From Flavobacteriales bacterium 33_180_T64 (GTDB taxonomy: Bacteria; Bacteroidota; Bacteroidia; Flavobacteriales; Flavobacteriaceae), in contig MAAQ01000014.1 of the NCBI GenBank assembly GCA_002162685.1, positions 248,001-312,000 of the forward strand: a DNA stretch of 64,000 nt, written 5' to 3'. The position numbers and the translations under genes are program-made. The notes beneath the pieces were generated by a model, which searched no databases, had not been told where the DNA came from, and saw nothing but the letters and a program-made list of their open reading frames with translations. Positions 8,193-17,143 of this stretch are shown here, piece after piece (position 1 is the first letter of the stretch; every line of letters begins with the position of its first letter).

Positions 8193-10622
8193 ATGCAATT
8201 TTCATTTAAAAAAATCTTACCACACCTTTTAGTTTTAATTGGTTTTGTGGTTATATCATTAGCCTATTTTAGTCCTGTTTTAAAAGGGAAACAAATTTTT
8301 CAAAGCGATATCAAGCATTATATTGGTATGGCTCAACAGCAAAAAGTGTTTAAAGCTGCTACTGGAGAGGAAACCTATTGGACCAACAGTGCCTTTGGAG
8401 GTATGCCAACGTATCAACTGGGTGCGCGATATCCTCATAATTATATCAAGAAATTAGATGCTGTCTTGCGTTTTTTACCACGTCCAGCAGATTATCTTTT
8501 TATTTATTTTTTAGGGTTTTATATCTTATTATTAGCTCTTAAAGTTGATTTTAAACTAGCAGCATTAGGAGCACTAGCTTTTGGGTTTTCTACATATCTT
8601 ATTATTATACTTGGTGTAGGACATAATAGTAAAGCTCACGCCATTGCTTATATGCCTTTAGTTTTATCTGGAATCATACTCACATTTAGGCGGAAATATA
8701 TACTAGGTTTTCTACTCACGGCTGTTGCCTTAGCTTTAGAAATTGGAGCAAATCACTTTCAAATGACCTATTATTTGATGTTATTAGTCCTCGTATTAGG
8801 TATTACATATCTTATAGATGCTTATAAAAAGCAAATGCTACCACACTTTTTTAAGTCGGTCGGGTTTATGGTTGTTGCTCTTATTTTAGCCATAGGTCTC
8901 AATGCAACCAATATTTTGGCAACACAAGAGTATGTCAAAGAAAGTACGCGTGGTAAAAGTGAATTAACGATATATCCTGATGGGTCTCCAAAAGAAGTGA
9001 CTTCAGGCTTAAGTAAAGAGTATATCACTGAATATAGCTATGGGAAAACAGAAACCTTCAATCTTTTTATTCCAAGACTTTTAGGAGGAGGAAGTGGAGA
9101 AGATGTAGGTAAAGATTCTGAAACTTATCAATTTTTTAGAACCATTGGAGCGAGTCCGATTCAAGCTTTAGAAGAATCTAAAAATGCACCTACTTATTGG
9201 GGAGATCAAACTATCGTTGAGGCACCAGCTTATGTTGGCGCAGTAATTTTATTTTTGTTTGTATTTGCATTATTCTTAGTAAAGGGCCGCTTAAAATGGT
9301 GGCTCGTAGGAGGAACCATTTTGTCATTATTATTGTCTTACGGAAGGAATCTACCATTTTTAACGGATCTTTTTATTGATTATGTACCCTTATATAATAA
9401 GTTTAGAGCGGTAAGTTCTATACAAGTAGTTCTAGAATTATGCATTCCTGTATTGGCAATTTTTGGATTGGTAAAACTCTTTAATGATTTTGATAATGAT
9501 GAGAAAAAACTTAAAGTGCTTAAAATCTCCACAGGCATTGTTGGTGGTTTAGCACTTGCTTTTTTACTCTTTAAATCTACATTTTTTGATTTTGTTGGCG
9601 CTAATGATGGTTATTATAGGCAAGCTTATGGTGAGTATGGTCAAGGCTATATTGATGCTTTAAAAGCAGACCGAAGATCATTTTTTACCCAAGACACCTT
9701 ACGTACTTTGATTTTAGTATTACTCGCTGCAGGAACTATTCTTATGTTCTTAAAAAAGAAATTTTCAGAAACAGTCGTCGTCGTGGTTTTTGCAGGTTTG
9801 ATTCTTTTTGATTTGGTAGGTGTTGATCGTCGTTATGTAAATACTGACAATTTCGTATCTGCTATACAGGTAAATAAACCATATCAAGCCAATACTGCCG
9901 ATACAGAAATTATGCAAGATGATGGTCATTTTAGAGTTTTAGATATTTCTTCAGAAGGTAGTAGAGCTCCAGCGAAAGCAGCTTATTTCCATAATTCATT
10001 AAGTGGTTATCACGCAGCAAAACTAAAACGTTTTGATGAGTTGTATGATTTTCATATTTCTAGAAATAATATGAATGTCCTCAATATGTTAAATACAAAG
10101 TATATTATTGCTGAAGAGCAAGGACAAATATTTCCTTATGTTAATGAAGATGCTAATGGTAATGCTTGGTTTATTAGTGAATTAGATAAAAAGGAGTCTG
10201 CTAATGTAGAGATTAAAGCGTTAGATAGCTTACAAACGTTGAGAAAAGCAGTAACTACAAGTGCCGAATTATCATCTAATCTATTCATGGTAGATTCTGC
10301 TGCTACGATTACATTGGTAGAATTTAGACCTAACTATTTAAAGTATAAATCTGCTAATAGCAATGATGGCTTTGCGGTGTTTTCTGAAGTGTATTATGCC
10401 AATGGATGGAATGCTTATTTAGATGGAGTATTAGTGCCACATCAACGTGTGAACTATGTTTTAAGAGGACAACAAATACCTGCAGGAAATCACGATATTG
10501 AATTTAAGTTTGAACCACAAGTAGTGCAGACAGGAAGTATGATTTCTCTTGGAAGTTCTATTCTTTTTGGATTACTATTACTTGGGGGATTGTGGTTTAT
10601 GTTTAGGAAAACTTCAAACTAA
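8193..10622 (+). CDS. YfhO family multi-span membrane protein (GT-C-like)
   Basis: An 809-aa polytopic membrane protein starting with a hydrophobic helix and carrying about a dozen hydrophobic segments, then a soluble C-terminal region (about 550-785) and a last helix. YfhO-type proteins resemble GT-C glycosyltransferases and in Gram-positives take part in glycosylating cell-envelope polymers. The ATG at 8193 is preferred over a TTG six codons upstream. It is followed within 16 bases by a glycosyltransferase and then a flippase, pointing to surface-polysaccharide work. Confidence 0.8.
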   Translation: MQFSFKKILPHLLVLIGFVVISLAYFSPVLKGKQIFQSDIKHYIGMAQQQKVFKAATGEETYWTNSAFGGMPTYQLGARYPHNYIKKLDAVLRFLPRPADYLFIYFLGFYILLLALKVDFKLAALGALAFGFSTYLIIILGVGHNSKAHAIAYMPLVLSGIILTFRRKYILGFLLTAVALALEIGANHFQMTYYLMLLVLVLGITYLIDAYKKQMLPHFFKSVGFMVVALILAIGLNATNILATQEYVKESTRGKSELTIYPDGSPKEVTSGLSKEYITEYSYGKTETFNLFIPRLLGGGSGEDVGKDSETYQFFRTIGASPIQALEESKNAPTYWGDQTIVEAPAYVGAVILFLFVFALFLVKGRLKWWLVGGTILSLLLSYGRNLPFLTDLFIDYVPLYNKFRAVSSIQVVLELCIPVLAIFGLVKLFNDFDNDEKKLKVLKISTGIVGGLALAFLLFKSTFFDFVGANDGYYRQAYGEYGQGYIDALKADRRSFFTQDTLRTLILVLLAAGTILMFLKKKFSETVVVVVFAGLILFDLVGVDRRYVNTDNFVSAIQVNKPYQANTADTEIMQDDGHFRVLDISSEGSRAPAKAAYFHNSLSGYHAAKLKRFDELYDFHISRNNMNVLNMLNTKYIIAEEQGQIFPYVNEDANGNAWFISELDKKESANVEIKALDSLQTLRKAVTTSAELSSNLFMVDSAATITLVEFRPNYLKYKSANSNDGFAVFSEVYYANGWNAYLDGVLVPHQRVNYVLRGQQIPAGNHDIEFKFEPQVVQTGSMISLGSSILFGLLLLGGLWFMFRKTSN

Positions 10623-10638
10623 AGTAGTTTTACTTGAT

Positions 10639-11913
10639 ATGAAAAAAGCATTGATTATCACATACTATTGGCCACCAGCAGGAGGTCCAGGTGTTCAGCG
10701 ATGGTTAAAGTTTGTGAAATACTTACCAGAATTTGGAGTAGAACCTATTGTGTATTGCCCAGAAAACCCAAGTTACCCTATTGTTGACAATAGTTTGTTG
10801 AAAGAAATTCCTGAGGGTGTCAAAATTATTACACAGCCCATTAGTGAGCCGTATCGTTTTGCAAATATATTATCTAGTAAGAGTTCTAAGCAAATAAGCT
10901 CTGGTGTAATTCCGAAACAAAAGAAGCAATCACTTATTCAACGATTAATGCTTTATGTACGTGGTAATTTCTTTATTCCCGATGCTCGAAAAAATTGGGT
11001 TAAACCATCGGTTAATTACCTTTTAGAATATATTAAGACTAACACTATCGATACGATTATTACTACTGGTCCACCACATAGTTTACATCTTATTGGTTTG
11101 CAATTGAAACAACAATTGGGTGTGAAATGGCTTGCTGATTTTAGAGATCCATGGACCACAATAGGATATCATAAACAGTTGAAATTATCTAAATCTTCTC
11201 AAAAAAAACATAAAGATTTTGAATCTAAAGTGCTTCAAACGGCAGATGAAATTATAGTTACTAGCGAAAATACTAAACAAGAGTTTTTATTAAAAACAAA
11301 GCAACCAATTTCGGTGATTACAAATGGTTATGATAGGCATCATGTACAAAAACCAGAAAAAGACAAATGCTTTAGCTTAGCTCATATTGGATCATTATTG
11401 TCAGAGCGTAATCCAATACAATTATGGGAGGCTTTGCAAGAATTGATTCATGAACATGATAATTTTCGAAGCACATTTCAGCTAAAATTAATTGGCGTGG
11501 TGAGTGAAGATGTTTTGCAGACATTAAAAACGTATGAGCTTGACCCTTATATTAATAATATGGGCTATGTATCTCATGAGGAAGCTATAAAAGCGCAATT
11601 AGAATCACGTGTATTACTGTTGGTTGAAATTGACTCTAAAGATACAAAAGTGATTATTCCAGGTAAATTATTTGAATATATGGCATCGTCAACACCAATT
11701 GTAGCTGTTGGACCTCAAGCCTCAGATGTGGAAACTATTTTGAAGACTACAAATACAGGTCATTATTTTTACTATAATGAGAAGGAACGTATTAAATCTC
11801 AAATTTTATCGTATTTTGAAGCATATAAATCTAATTCATTAGTTGTAAACGCTATTGGGTTAGAGAAGTATAGTAGAAAGTCGCTAACCAAAACGTTGTC
11901 TGAAATTATCTAA
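10639..11913 (+). CDS. Glycosyltransferase, GT4-like
   Basis: A 424-aa GT-B type glycosyltransferase. The N-terminus reads ALIITYYWPPAGGPGVQRW, the usual glycine loop and start of a GT4-like acceptor domain; the middle holds DFRDPWT, and the C-terminal donor domain holds HIGSLLSERNP and PGKLFEYMASSTPIVA with the nucleotide-sugar binding Glu. The true start is the ATG at 10639: an open frame continues upstream to 10549 but only inside the end of the YfhO gene. Its stop codon overlaps the flippase start (TAATG). Confidence 0.88.
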   Translation: MKKALIITYYWPPAGGPGVQRWLKFVKYLPEFGVEPIVYCPENPSYPIVDNSLLKEIPEGVKIITQPISEPYRFANILSSKSSKQISSGVIPKQKKQSLIQRLMLYVRGNFFIPDARKNWVKPSVNYLLEYIKTNTIDTIITTGPPHSLHLIGLQLKQQLGVKWLADFRDPWTTIGYHKQLKLSKSSQKKHKDFESKVLQTADEIIVTSENTKQEFLLKTKQPISVITNGYDRHHVQKPEKDKCFSLAHIGSLLSERNPIQLWEALQELIHEHDNFRSTFQLKLIGVVSEDVLQTLKTYELDPYINNMGYVSHEEAIKAQLESRVLLLVEIDSKDTKVIIPGKLFEYMASSTPIVAVGPQASDVETILKTTNTGHYFYYNEKERIKSQILSYFEAYKSNSLVVNAIGLEKYSRKSLTKTLSEII

Positions 11914-13370
11914 TGGGAATTGTTATTCACCAATCCTTACGAAACACGATTACGACCTATTTAGGTTTCGGTATTGGAGCCATAAATGCACTCTTTTTAT
12001 ACACCAATTTTATTACAGATGAATACTATGGATTAGTTGCTTACATCCTATCTACAGCGAATATTATGATGCCACTCATGGCTTTTGGAGCTCATAATAC
12101 AATTGTTAAATTTTATACGACTTTTAAAACCAAAAATTCGCTTAATAGTTTTTTAACACTCATGTTATTTTTGCCTTTAGTGTTAGCTATTCCTGTTGCT
12201 ATTGTTGGGTATTTAGCATATGATACGATAGCTGATGTTTTATCTCAAAAAAATGAAATTGTAAGAATATATCTCTGGTATATTTTTATCACAGCACTAT
12301 CTATGGCATATTTTGAAGTTTTTTATGCTTGGATGAAGGTACAAATGCAAACCGTTTTTGGAAACTTTATGAAAGAAGTTTTTCATCGCGTAGGTGCTAT
12401 GATACTATTGTTTTTGGTATTCTTAAAATATATTACCGTTGACCAATTTCTCATGGGAATTGTTGGTGTTTATGTTGTTAGAAGTTTGGTTATGATGCTT
12501 TTTGCTTTTAGTAAACGATTGCCAGTATTTAGGTTCTATAAAATAGATAAGTTAAGTTCTATATTAAAGTATTCATCACTTATTATTATAGCAGGTTCTA
12601 TATCGACTATTATTTTAGATCTTGATAAGTTTATGCTTAATAATTATTTAGATATTAAGACTATTGCATATTATAGTGTAGCAGTGTTTATTGCTACTGT
12701 TATTGCTGTTCCGCAACGTGCAATGCATCAAATATTATTGCCTTTAACCGCAAAATTTTTGAATGAGAATAATAGAGTAGAGCTTAAAGACTTATACCAA
12801 CGCAGTTCGCTAACACTATATGTGATTAGTGGTTTTATTTTTTTACTAATCATATTAAATATAAACGAATTGTATAGAATTATTCCTTCAGAGTTTAGTG
12901 GTGGTTTAATTGTTGTTGTTTTAATTAGTATAGCTAAACTTTATGATAACCTTTTAGGTAATAATAATGCGATCTTATTTAATAGTGATTACTATCGTAT
13001 TGTGTTATTTTTTGGAGTTATTCTAGCCGTTTTAGCGATTGTACTCAACTTAATTTTTATACCTAAATATGGTATTAATGGATCTGCATTAGCGACTTTT
13101 ATTGCTATAATAGTTTACAATTCGATTAAAATATATTTTGTAAAAGATAAATTTAACATGCTTCCTTTTACTTCGGAAACATTAAAAATTTCGATACTTT
13201 TAGTCCTGATTATTTTTGCATTTTACTTTTGGGAATTTCCGTTTAACCCTTATGTTAATATAATTCTGAAATCGCTTGCTATTGGATTATTATATGGCTT
13301 TTCAATTTATAAATTTAACCTTTCCAAAGATATTTCAGCTGTTATAAAAAAGTACTTGAAGTTGAAGTAG
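11913..13370 (+). CDS. Oligosaccharide flippase family protein (Wzx/MATE-like)
   Basis: A 485-aa integral membrane protein with about 14 hydrophobic helices and the layout of polysaccharide flippases, which move lipid-linked sugar units across the inner membrane. It starts on the TAATG overlap with the glycosyltransferase stop, so the two are translationally coupled. No polymerase or initiating transferase is nearby, so the polysaccharide cannot be named. Confidence 0.85.
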   Translation: MGIVIHQSLRNTITTYLGFGIGAINALFLYTNFITDEYYGLVAYILSTANIMMPLMAFGAHNTIVKFYTTFKTKNSLNSFLTLMLFLPLVLAIPVAIVGYLAYDTIADVLSQKNEIVRIYLWYIFITALSMAYFEVFYAWMKVQMQTVFGNFMKEVFHRVGAMILLFLVFLKYITVDQFLMGIVGVYVVRSLVMMLFAFSKRLPVFRFYKIDKLSSILKYSSLIIIAGSISTIILDLDKFMLNNYLDIKTIAYYSVAVFIATVIAVPQRAMHQILLPLTAKFLNENNRVELKDLYQRSSLTLYVISGFIFLLIILNINELYRIIPSEFSGGLIVVVLISIAKLYDNLLGNNNAILFNSDYYRIVLFFGVILAVLAIVLNLIFIPKYGINGSALATFIAIIVYNSIKIYFVKDKFNMLPFTSETLKISILLVLIIFAFYFWEFPFNPYVNIILKSLAIGLLYGFSIYKFNLSKDISAVIKKYLKLK

Positions 13371-13412
13371 GTATTTAATCTACCTAAAAAAAATGGTTTA
13401 ATAAATGAGAAA

Positions 13413-13450
13413 GTCCCATAAGGTGCTTTGAGGCATACTGCTTATGGGAC
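13413..13450. terminator. Stem-loop between convergent flippase and secreted-protein genes
   Basis: Perfect 10-base arms GTCCCATAAG and CTTATGGGAC around an 18-base loop that itself can fold (TGC/GCA). There is no T-run directly after it on the plus strand; the minus-strand side is moderately T-rich. It is likely a terminator or a 3'-end RNA structure. Confidence 0.6.
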
Positions 13451-13481
13451 AATCTACTAACCAACCAAAAAGTTTATATTG

Positions 13482-14675
13482 TTAAGATCGTGATCTTGTT
13501 TTAGAGGTTCTTGAACTTCTACTTTTTGAAGATGTCCTTGAACTTGATTTCTTAGCTTGTGATTGACTTCTGTTTCTTGACTGCGTCATATGTCTTGAAG
13601 ATTTATCACTTCGCTTGTTACTAGATATACGAGAATTTGATGTTTTTGGTTTTCTTACATTCGTGTTTTTTCTTACAGTTCTAGTTCTCGTTTTATTATT
13701 AGACACAACTCTAGGTGATTTAGTCACATTTCTAGTTCTAGGTGTTGATGTAGTTCTAGGTGTTGATGTTCTTGGCGTAACTTTTGTATCTCTAGTTTTT
13801 ACTTTTCTAGGCGTTACAGTTCTTGGTGTTGATGTTCTAGGTGTTGTAGAGGTTAAATTTCTATCATTACCACGTCTAGGTGTGCTATTTACAGCTCTGT
13901 TATTACCACGTCTTGGTGTTGCATCTTGTCTGTACCTGTCACTAATTCTTGATGAGCGACGTCCAGTAGTCACTACAGTTCCACGTCTGCTATTTACACG
14001 AACAGGTTGTCTATAGTTATCTCTATATGGTCTGTAGTAATTATGTCTAACAGGTGTGTAAAACTGTCTATATGGTCTAGCATATACAATGCAATAGTTT
14101 ACAGGAGGAATTACATAATAGGTGTGCCATGGTCTATAAACATAAGCTCTATTATATACATTTATAAATCCTGTACAATGAGAGAATGTTCTATAACTAT
14201 TATAATGAATATATAATCCACCCACTCGTGCTACGCGACCATAGCTGTTATAATTAATATTCACATTTCCTACTTGAGAAATACGGCCATAATAATCATA
14301 ATATAATGGTGTGTTTTCTATTTGAACAATAGCTCCATAATCATCATATTGAACATATGGATTATAATCAAATCCAGTATTAAAACTGATAGATACATTT
14401 GAAGAACTAAATCCTACATTTACATTCGGACCGTAATTTGACATGTAAAAATCAAATTGTCCATCTGGAAAGATTGAGAATTCAATTCCGTCTTCTATAA
14501 AAATGAAAGAATTTCCATAACCTCTTGCATAGTTGTGAGATGCATTAGACTCTACTGTGTTAGTGGTTGATGCGTTTACAGGTATTACTGCAATAAGCAA
14601 CAATGTGAAAAGTGACACTATTTGTTTACTCATTTTCTTTTTATTGCTCAGATATTCGTGAATCTTCGATTTCAT
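13482..14675 (-). CDS. Secreted repeat protein with Thr-Pro-Arg-rich basic tail, function unknown
   Basis: A 397-aa exported protein. A signal peptide fits a start at Met15 (base 14633; MSKQIVSLFTLLL...VNA) better than Met1, so the first 14 residues may not be translated. It then has a box with FIEDGIEFSIFPDGQFDF (58-75), three units of about 16 aa of the form YGR-I/V-xxVGxxxIxYN (129-176), a Tyr/Arg-rich segment, a TPR/TPRTST low-complexity block (252-323) and a Ser/Arg/Lys tail. A shorter relative lies at 16253-16930. The basic tail suggests binding to an acidic surface polymer, but this is inference. I know no function for this family. Confidence 0.7.
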   Translation of the reverse strand: MKSKIHEYLSNKKKMSKQIVSLFTLLLIAVIPVNASTTNTVESNASHNYARGYGNSFIFIEDGIEFSIFPDGQFDFYMSNYGPNVNVGFSSSNVSISFNTGFDYNPYVQYDDYGAIVQIENTPLYYDYYGRISQVGNVNINYNSYGRVARVGGLYIHYNSYRTFSHCTGFINVYNRAYVYRPWHTYYVIPPVNYCIVYARPYRQFYTPVRHNYYRPYRDNYRQPVRVNSRRGTVVTTGRRSSRISDRYRQDATPRRGNNRAVNSTPRRGNDRNLTSTTPRTSTPRTVTPRKVKTRDTKVTPRTSTPRTTSTPRTRNVTKSPRVVSNNKTRTRTVRKNTNVRKPKTSNSRISSNKRSDKSSRHMTQSRNRSQSQAKKSSSRTSSKSRSSRTSKTRSRS

Positions 14676-14844
14676 AATTGTAAGGATTTTTGATTACAAC
14701 TATGATTAAACAATTAGTGTGCCAAACTGTATTAATGTTTGTTGATGTCTTGTTTATCAGTATTTTATAGAAACAGGTGAATCTACCTATAAAGATGTGC
14801 TTGCAAATTTTTATCTTGAAGTATCTTTAAAATGATATTAAATA

Positions 14845-15429
14845 ATGAATATATTACAAGACCCTCAAGTTAAAAACGACCGCGTTAAACTTCCTTTTAA
14901 ATTTGATCCTAAACGGATGTTAAATGAATATTTAGCTTTACCGCTTAATGATTTTGAGTATTATAATGTTATTCAATTAAGAGCACCTGCTCATCTTGTA
15001 GATAGATCATTACCGGTTCCTCCTCCAGTAGAAGATTATGCAGATGGATCTTGGACTGAGTGGCGAAATACATCTGAATTAGAAAAATCTCCATATTTAA
15101 AAGAAATTGTTGAATGTTTTAGTGAAATCACAACAGTAACTTTGGTGCGTTTATTACGTCTGGCACCTTATTCTGAAGTAAAAGAACATAAAGATCCAAC
15201 TTTAGGCTTAGACATTGAGAGGTCTGTAATACGATTAACAATACCAATTATTAAAAATAGTGAGGTTGTATTTTATTTAAATCAGATACCTGTAGAAATG
15301 CAATTAGGAGAATGTTGGTACTTAAACCTTATAGATTCGCACAGCGTTATAAATGCCGGAGCTACTGAGCGTGTGAATCTTACGATTGATATGATTCCTA
15401 ATGCAAACTTAAAAGCAGTGATATGTTAA
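14845..15429 (+). CDS. Aspartyl/asparaginyl beta-hydroxylase-like protein
   Basis: A 194-aa protein matching the PF05118 pattern: RLAPYSEVKEHKDP (near 110-125) carries the first iron-ligand His, and DSHSVINAGATERVNLTID (about 164-182) carries the distal His and the 2-oxoglutarate-binding Arg. Family members are Fe(II)/2-oxoglutarate oxygenases acting on Asp or Asn in proteins or on small molecules. There is no signal peptide. It lies between two genes for related secreted proteins; whether they are connected is open. Confidence 0.75.
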   Translation: MNILQDPQVKNDRVKLPFKFDPKRMLNEYLALPLNDFEYYNVIQLRAPAHLVDRSLPVPPPVEDYADGSWTEWRNTSELEKSPYLKEIVECFSEITTVTLVRLLRLAPYSEVKEHKDPTLGLDIERSVIRLTIPIIKNSEVVFYLNQIPVEMQLGECWYLNLIDSHSVINAGATERVNLTIDMIPNANLKAVIC

Positions 15430-15514
15430 AAAGATGTATATAAATTTATTTCAGAGGTATAGATTATTGTGTATTAATTATTAAATTTGAGTTGTAAATC
15501 CCCCAACTTGATTG

Positions 15515-16165
15515 ATGAACCTAAAACTTTATATAAAAAGTATAATAAGCTTTTTTGAAATAAGAAATAAAAAACATTATAGTAGAAATTATAGTGAAGA
15601 TGATATAAAGAAGACTTATGCAATAAAGGAAAATTATAACAAATTAAAACAAGAATTAATTAATAAAAACACATTAGTTAGCACTCAGCTAATTAGTCCC
15701 ATTGAAGATACACCATTTGATTCTTTAAAATATAAATCTATTTTAAAATCTCTAGGAGACCCAAAGTATAAGGTATTAACAAAATTAGGAGATAGAAAAA
15801 TAGTAGTTAGTATTTTCTATACTGGAAAAGGTCGGTTTAAATCTAAGATCATTTCCTATAGTTTTAAAAATGAAGTATTTCTTTTAACATATGAGTTTAA
15901 AAACAAAACAAGAAAGCAGATAAAAGAAATAACAAATGTTATTAGAGCTAAATATTTAGACGTACAAGAGCTTGATCTTACTAATGATTTTATTATTGAT
16001 GAGAACAATGTTATTTTATCTTTTGATATAGATTTTGATCTAAGTCTGAGCTATCATAGTAATTCTGAAATTTATAATTATGTGGATTATTTAATTGATT
16101 TAGAGAAACTTACTAAAAGAGACAAAAAAACAAAACGATATAAGGAGTTTTACGATAAATTATAA
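15515..16165 (+). CDS. Hypothetical protein
   Basis: A 216-aa protein that I do not recognise. It starts with a short amphipathic/hydrophobic stretch, then is Lys-, Ile- and Asp-rich with an alternating beta-like middle (KYKVLTKLGDRKIVVSIFYT). The ATG at 15515 is used rather than the TTG one codon earlier. The gene is followed by a clear terminator and preceded by 85 bases of non-coding DNA. Its base composition is more A+T-rich than its neighbours. Confidence 0.6.
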   Translation: MNLKLYIKSIISFFEIRNKKHYSRNYSEDDIKKTYAIKENYNKLKQELINKNTLVSTQLISPIEDTPFDSLKYKSILKSLGDPKYKVLTKLGDRKIVVSIFYTGKGRFKSKIISYSFKNEVFLLTYEFKNKTRKQIKEITNVIRAKYLDVQELDLTNDFIIDENNVILSFDIDFDLSLSYHSNSEIYNYVDYLIDLEKLTKRDKKTKRYKEFYDKL

Positions 16166-16170
16166 AATTT

Positions 16171-16206
16171 AAAATCCCGAGGCTTGGGGAAGCGCATCGG
16201 GATTTT
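16171..16206. terminator. Bidirectional terminator
   Basis: Arms AAAATCCCGA and TCGGGATTTT around a 16-base loop, between two convergent genes. Confidence 0.85.
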
Positions 16207-16252
16207 ATATACTCACAGTGTATGTGAATACTCAATTAATGAAAATTAGAAC

Positions 16253-16930
16253 TTAATTTCTTTTATTTTTCTTCATTTTTTTTACTTTTCCATTTTTGCG
16301 GTAGTAATAAAAATCATCATCAAAACTTTCATCATAGTCATAATTGTTATATTCATGACCGTTATATCCAGAACCAACACCACAGTTTAATGTTGCATTA
16401 CTTTGATTAACAATCCCATTTATAGTTACAATTTCTCCCCAACGATTATAGTTAATCCTTAATCCGCCAACTTGACGAAGCAATCCATTACCTCTGTGGT
16501 AACTTATATATACAGATCCTACACGTTTAATACGACCGCTTCTATCATAATTGATAAAAACATTTCCAATTCTTCGTATTTTCCCATTACTATCATGAGT
16601 AATAATAACACCTCTTGGTCTTGGTGTAGCGTAGTGTATTCTATTTACAGTTCCTGGTGCGCCATAAGTTGTATTTACAGAGCTTCTACGAGTTCTAGAA
16701 GTTCTGTAATAAACGTCTGAAACGCTATTTCCGAATTCTGTATTGAAATCGAAACTTCCATCAGGAAAGATTAAAAATTCTACACCACGCTCAATGAACA
16801 TTATAGGTTCTGCAAAACGATAGCGTGAATTATTAAAATCAAGGCCTTGTGTTGCAGTTGTTATTCCTGCTGCTGATACAGTTGTTAATCCCATTAACAA
16901 ACCTGTAAATAATAGTACTAGTTTTTTCAT
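16253..16930 (-). CDS. Secreted repeat protein, shorter relative of the protein at 13482-14675
   Basis: A 225-aa exported protein: signal peptide 1-20 (ending VSA), then the box FIERGVEFLIFPDGSFDF (45-62) that matches the larger relative nearly residue by residue, then four units of about 16 aa (116-175) of the form GxIxRVGxVxINYxRx, and a Tyr/Asp-rich then Lys-rich end (MKKNKRN). The repeat unit recalls short beta-hairpin repeats such as MORN or YD units without matching either. I know no function. Its relative is 1.6 kb away on the same strand, so this looks like an old local duplication. Confidence 0.7.
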   Translation of the reverse strand: MKKLVLLFTGLLMGLTTVSAAGITTATQGLDFNNSRYRFAEPIMFIERGVEFLIFPDGSFDFNTEFGNSVSDVYYRTSRTRRSSVNTTYGAPGTVNRIHYATPRPRGVIITHDSNGKIRRIGNVFINYDRSGRIKRVGSVYISYHRGNGLLRQVGGLRINYNRWGEIVTINGIVNQSNATLNCGVGSGYNGHEYNNYDYDESFDDDFYYYRKNGKVKKMKKNKRN

Positions 16931-17143
16931 AGTATTAAGGGTTTAGATTTTGCCTACTCATAATTGTAGCTTTTCGGCTTACGCTATTTACTTACAAATA
17001 ACCAATATGCATGCCAAAAACATAAGATTCTGATTTTTAGCGTTTTAAATTGGTGTTAGGGGAGATATAAAACGCTGTTAGTAAAATGAAAATGAAAAAA
17101 CTCATTTTTTTTATTACTTTTATAGAACTAACCAATCCAATTT

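Noticed and set aside
13740-13860. Array-like short DNA repeats (CTAGGTGTTGATGT-type)
   Set aside because: They are in frame with the secreted protein and encode TPR/TST repeats; spacing and degeneracy follow codons, so this is not a CRISPR or other array.
13615-14016. 133-codon plus-strand ORF
   Set aside because: It lies antisense to the TPR-rich region of the secreted protein and exists only because that repeat lacks stop codons on the other strand; its product is an implausible Leu/Val-rich repeat.
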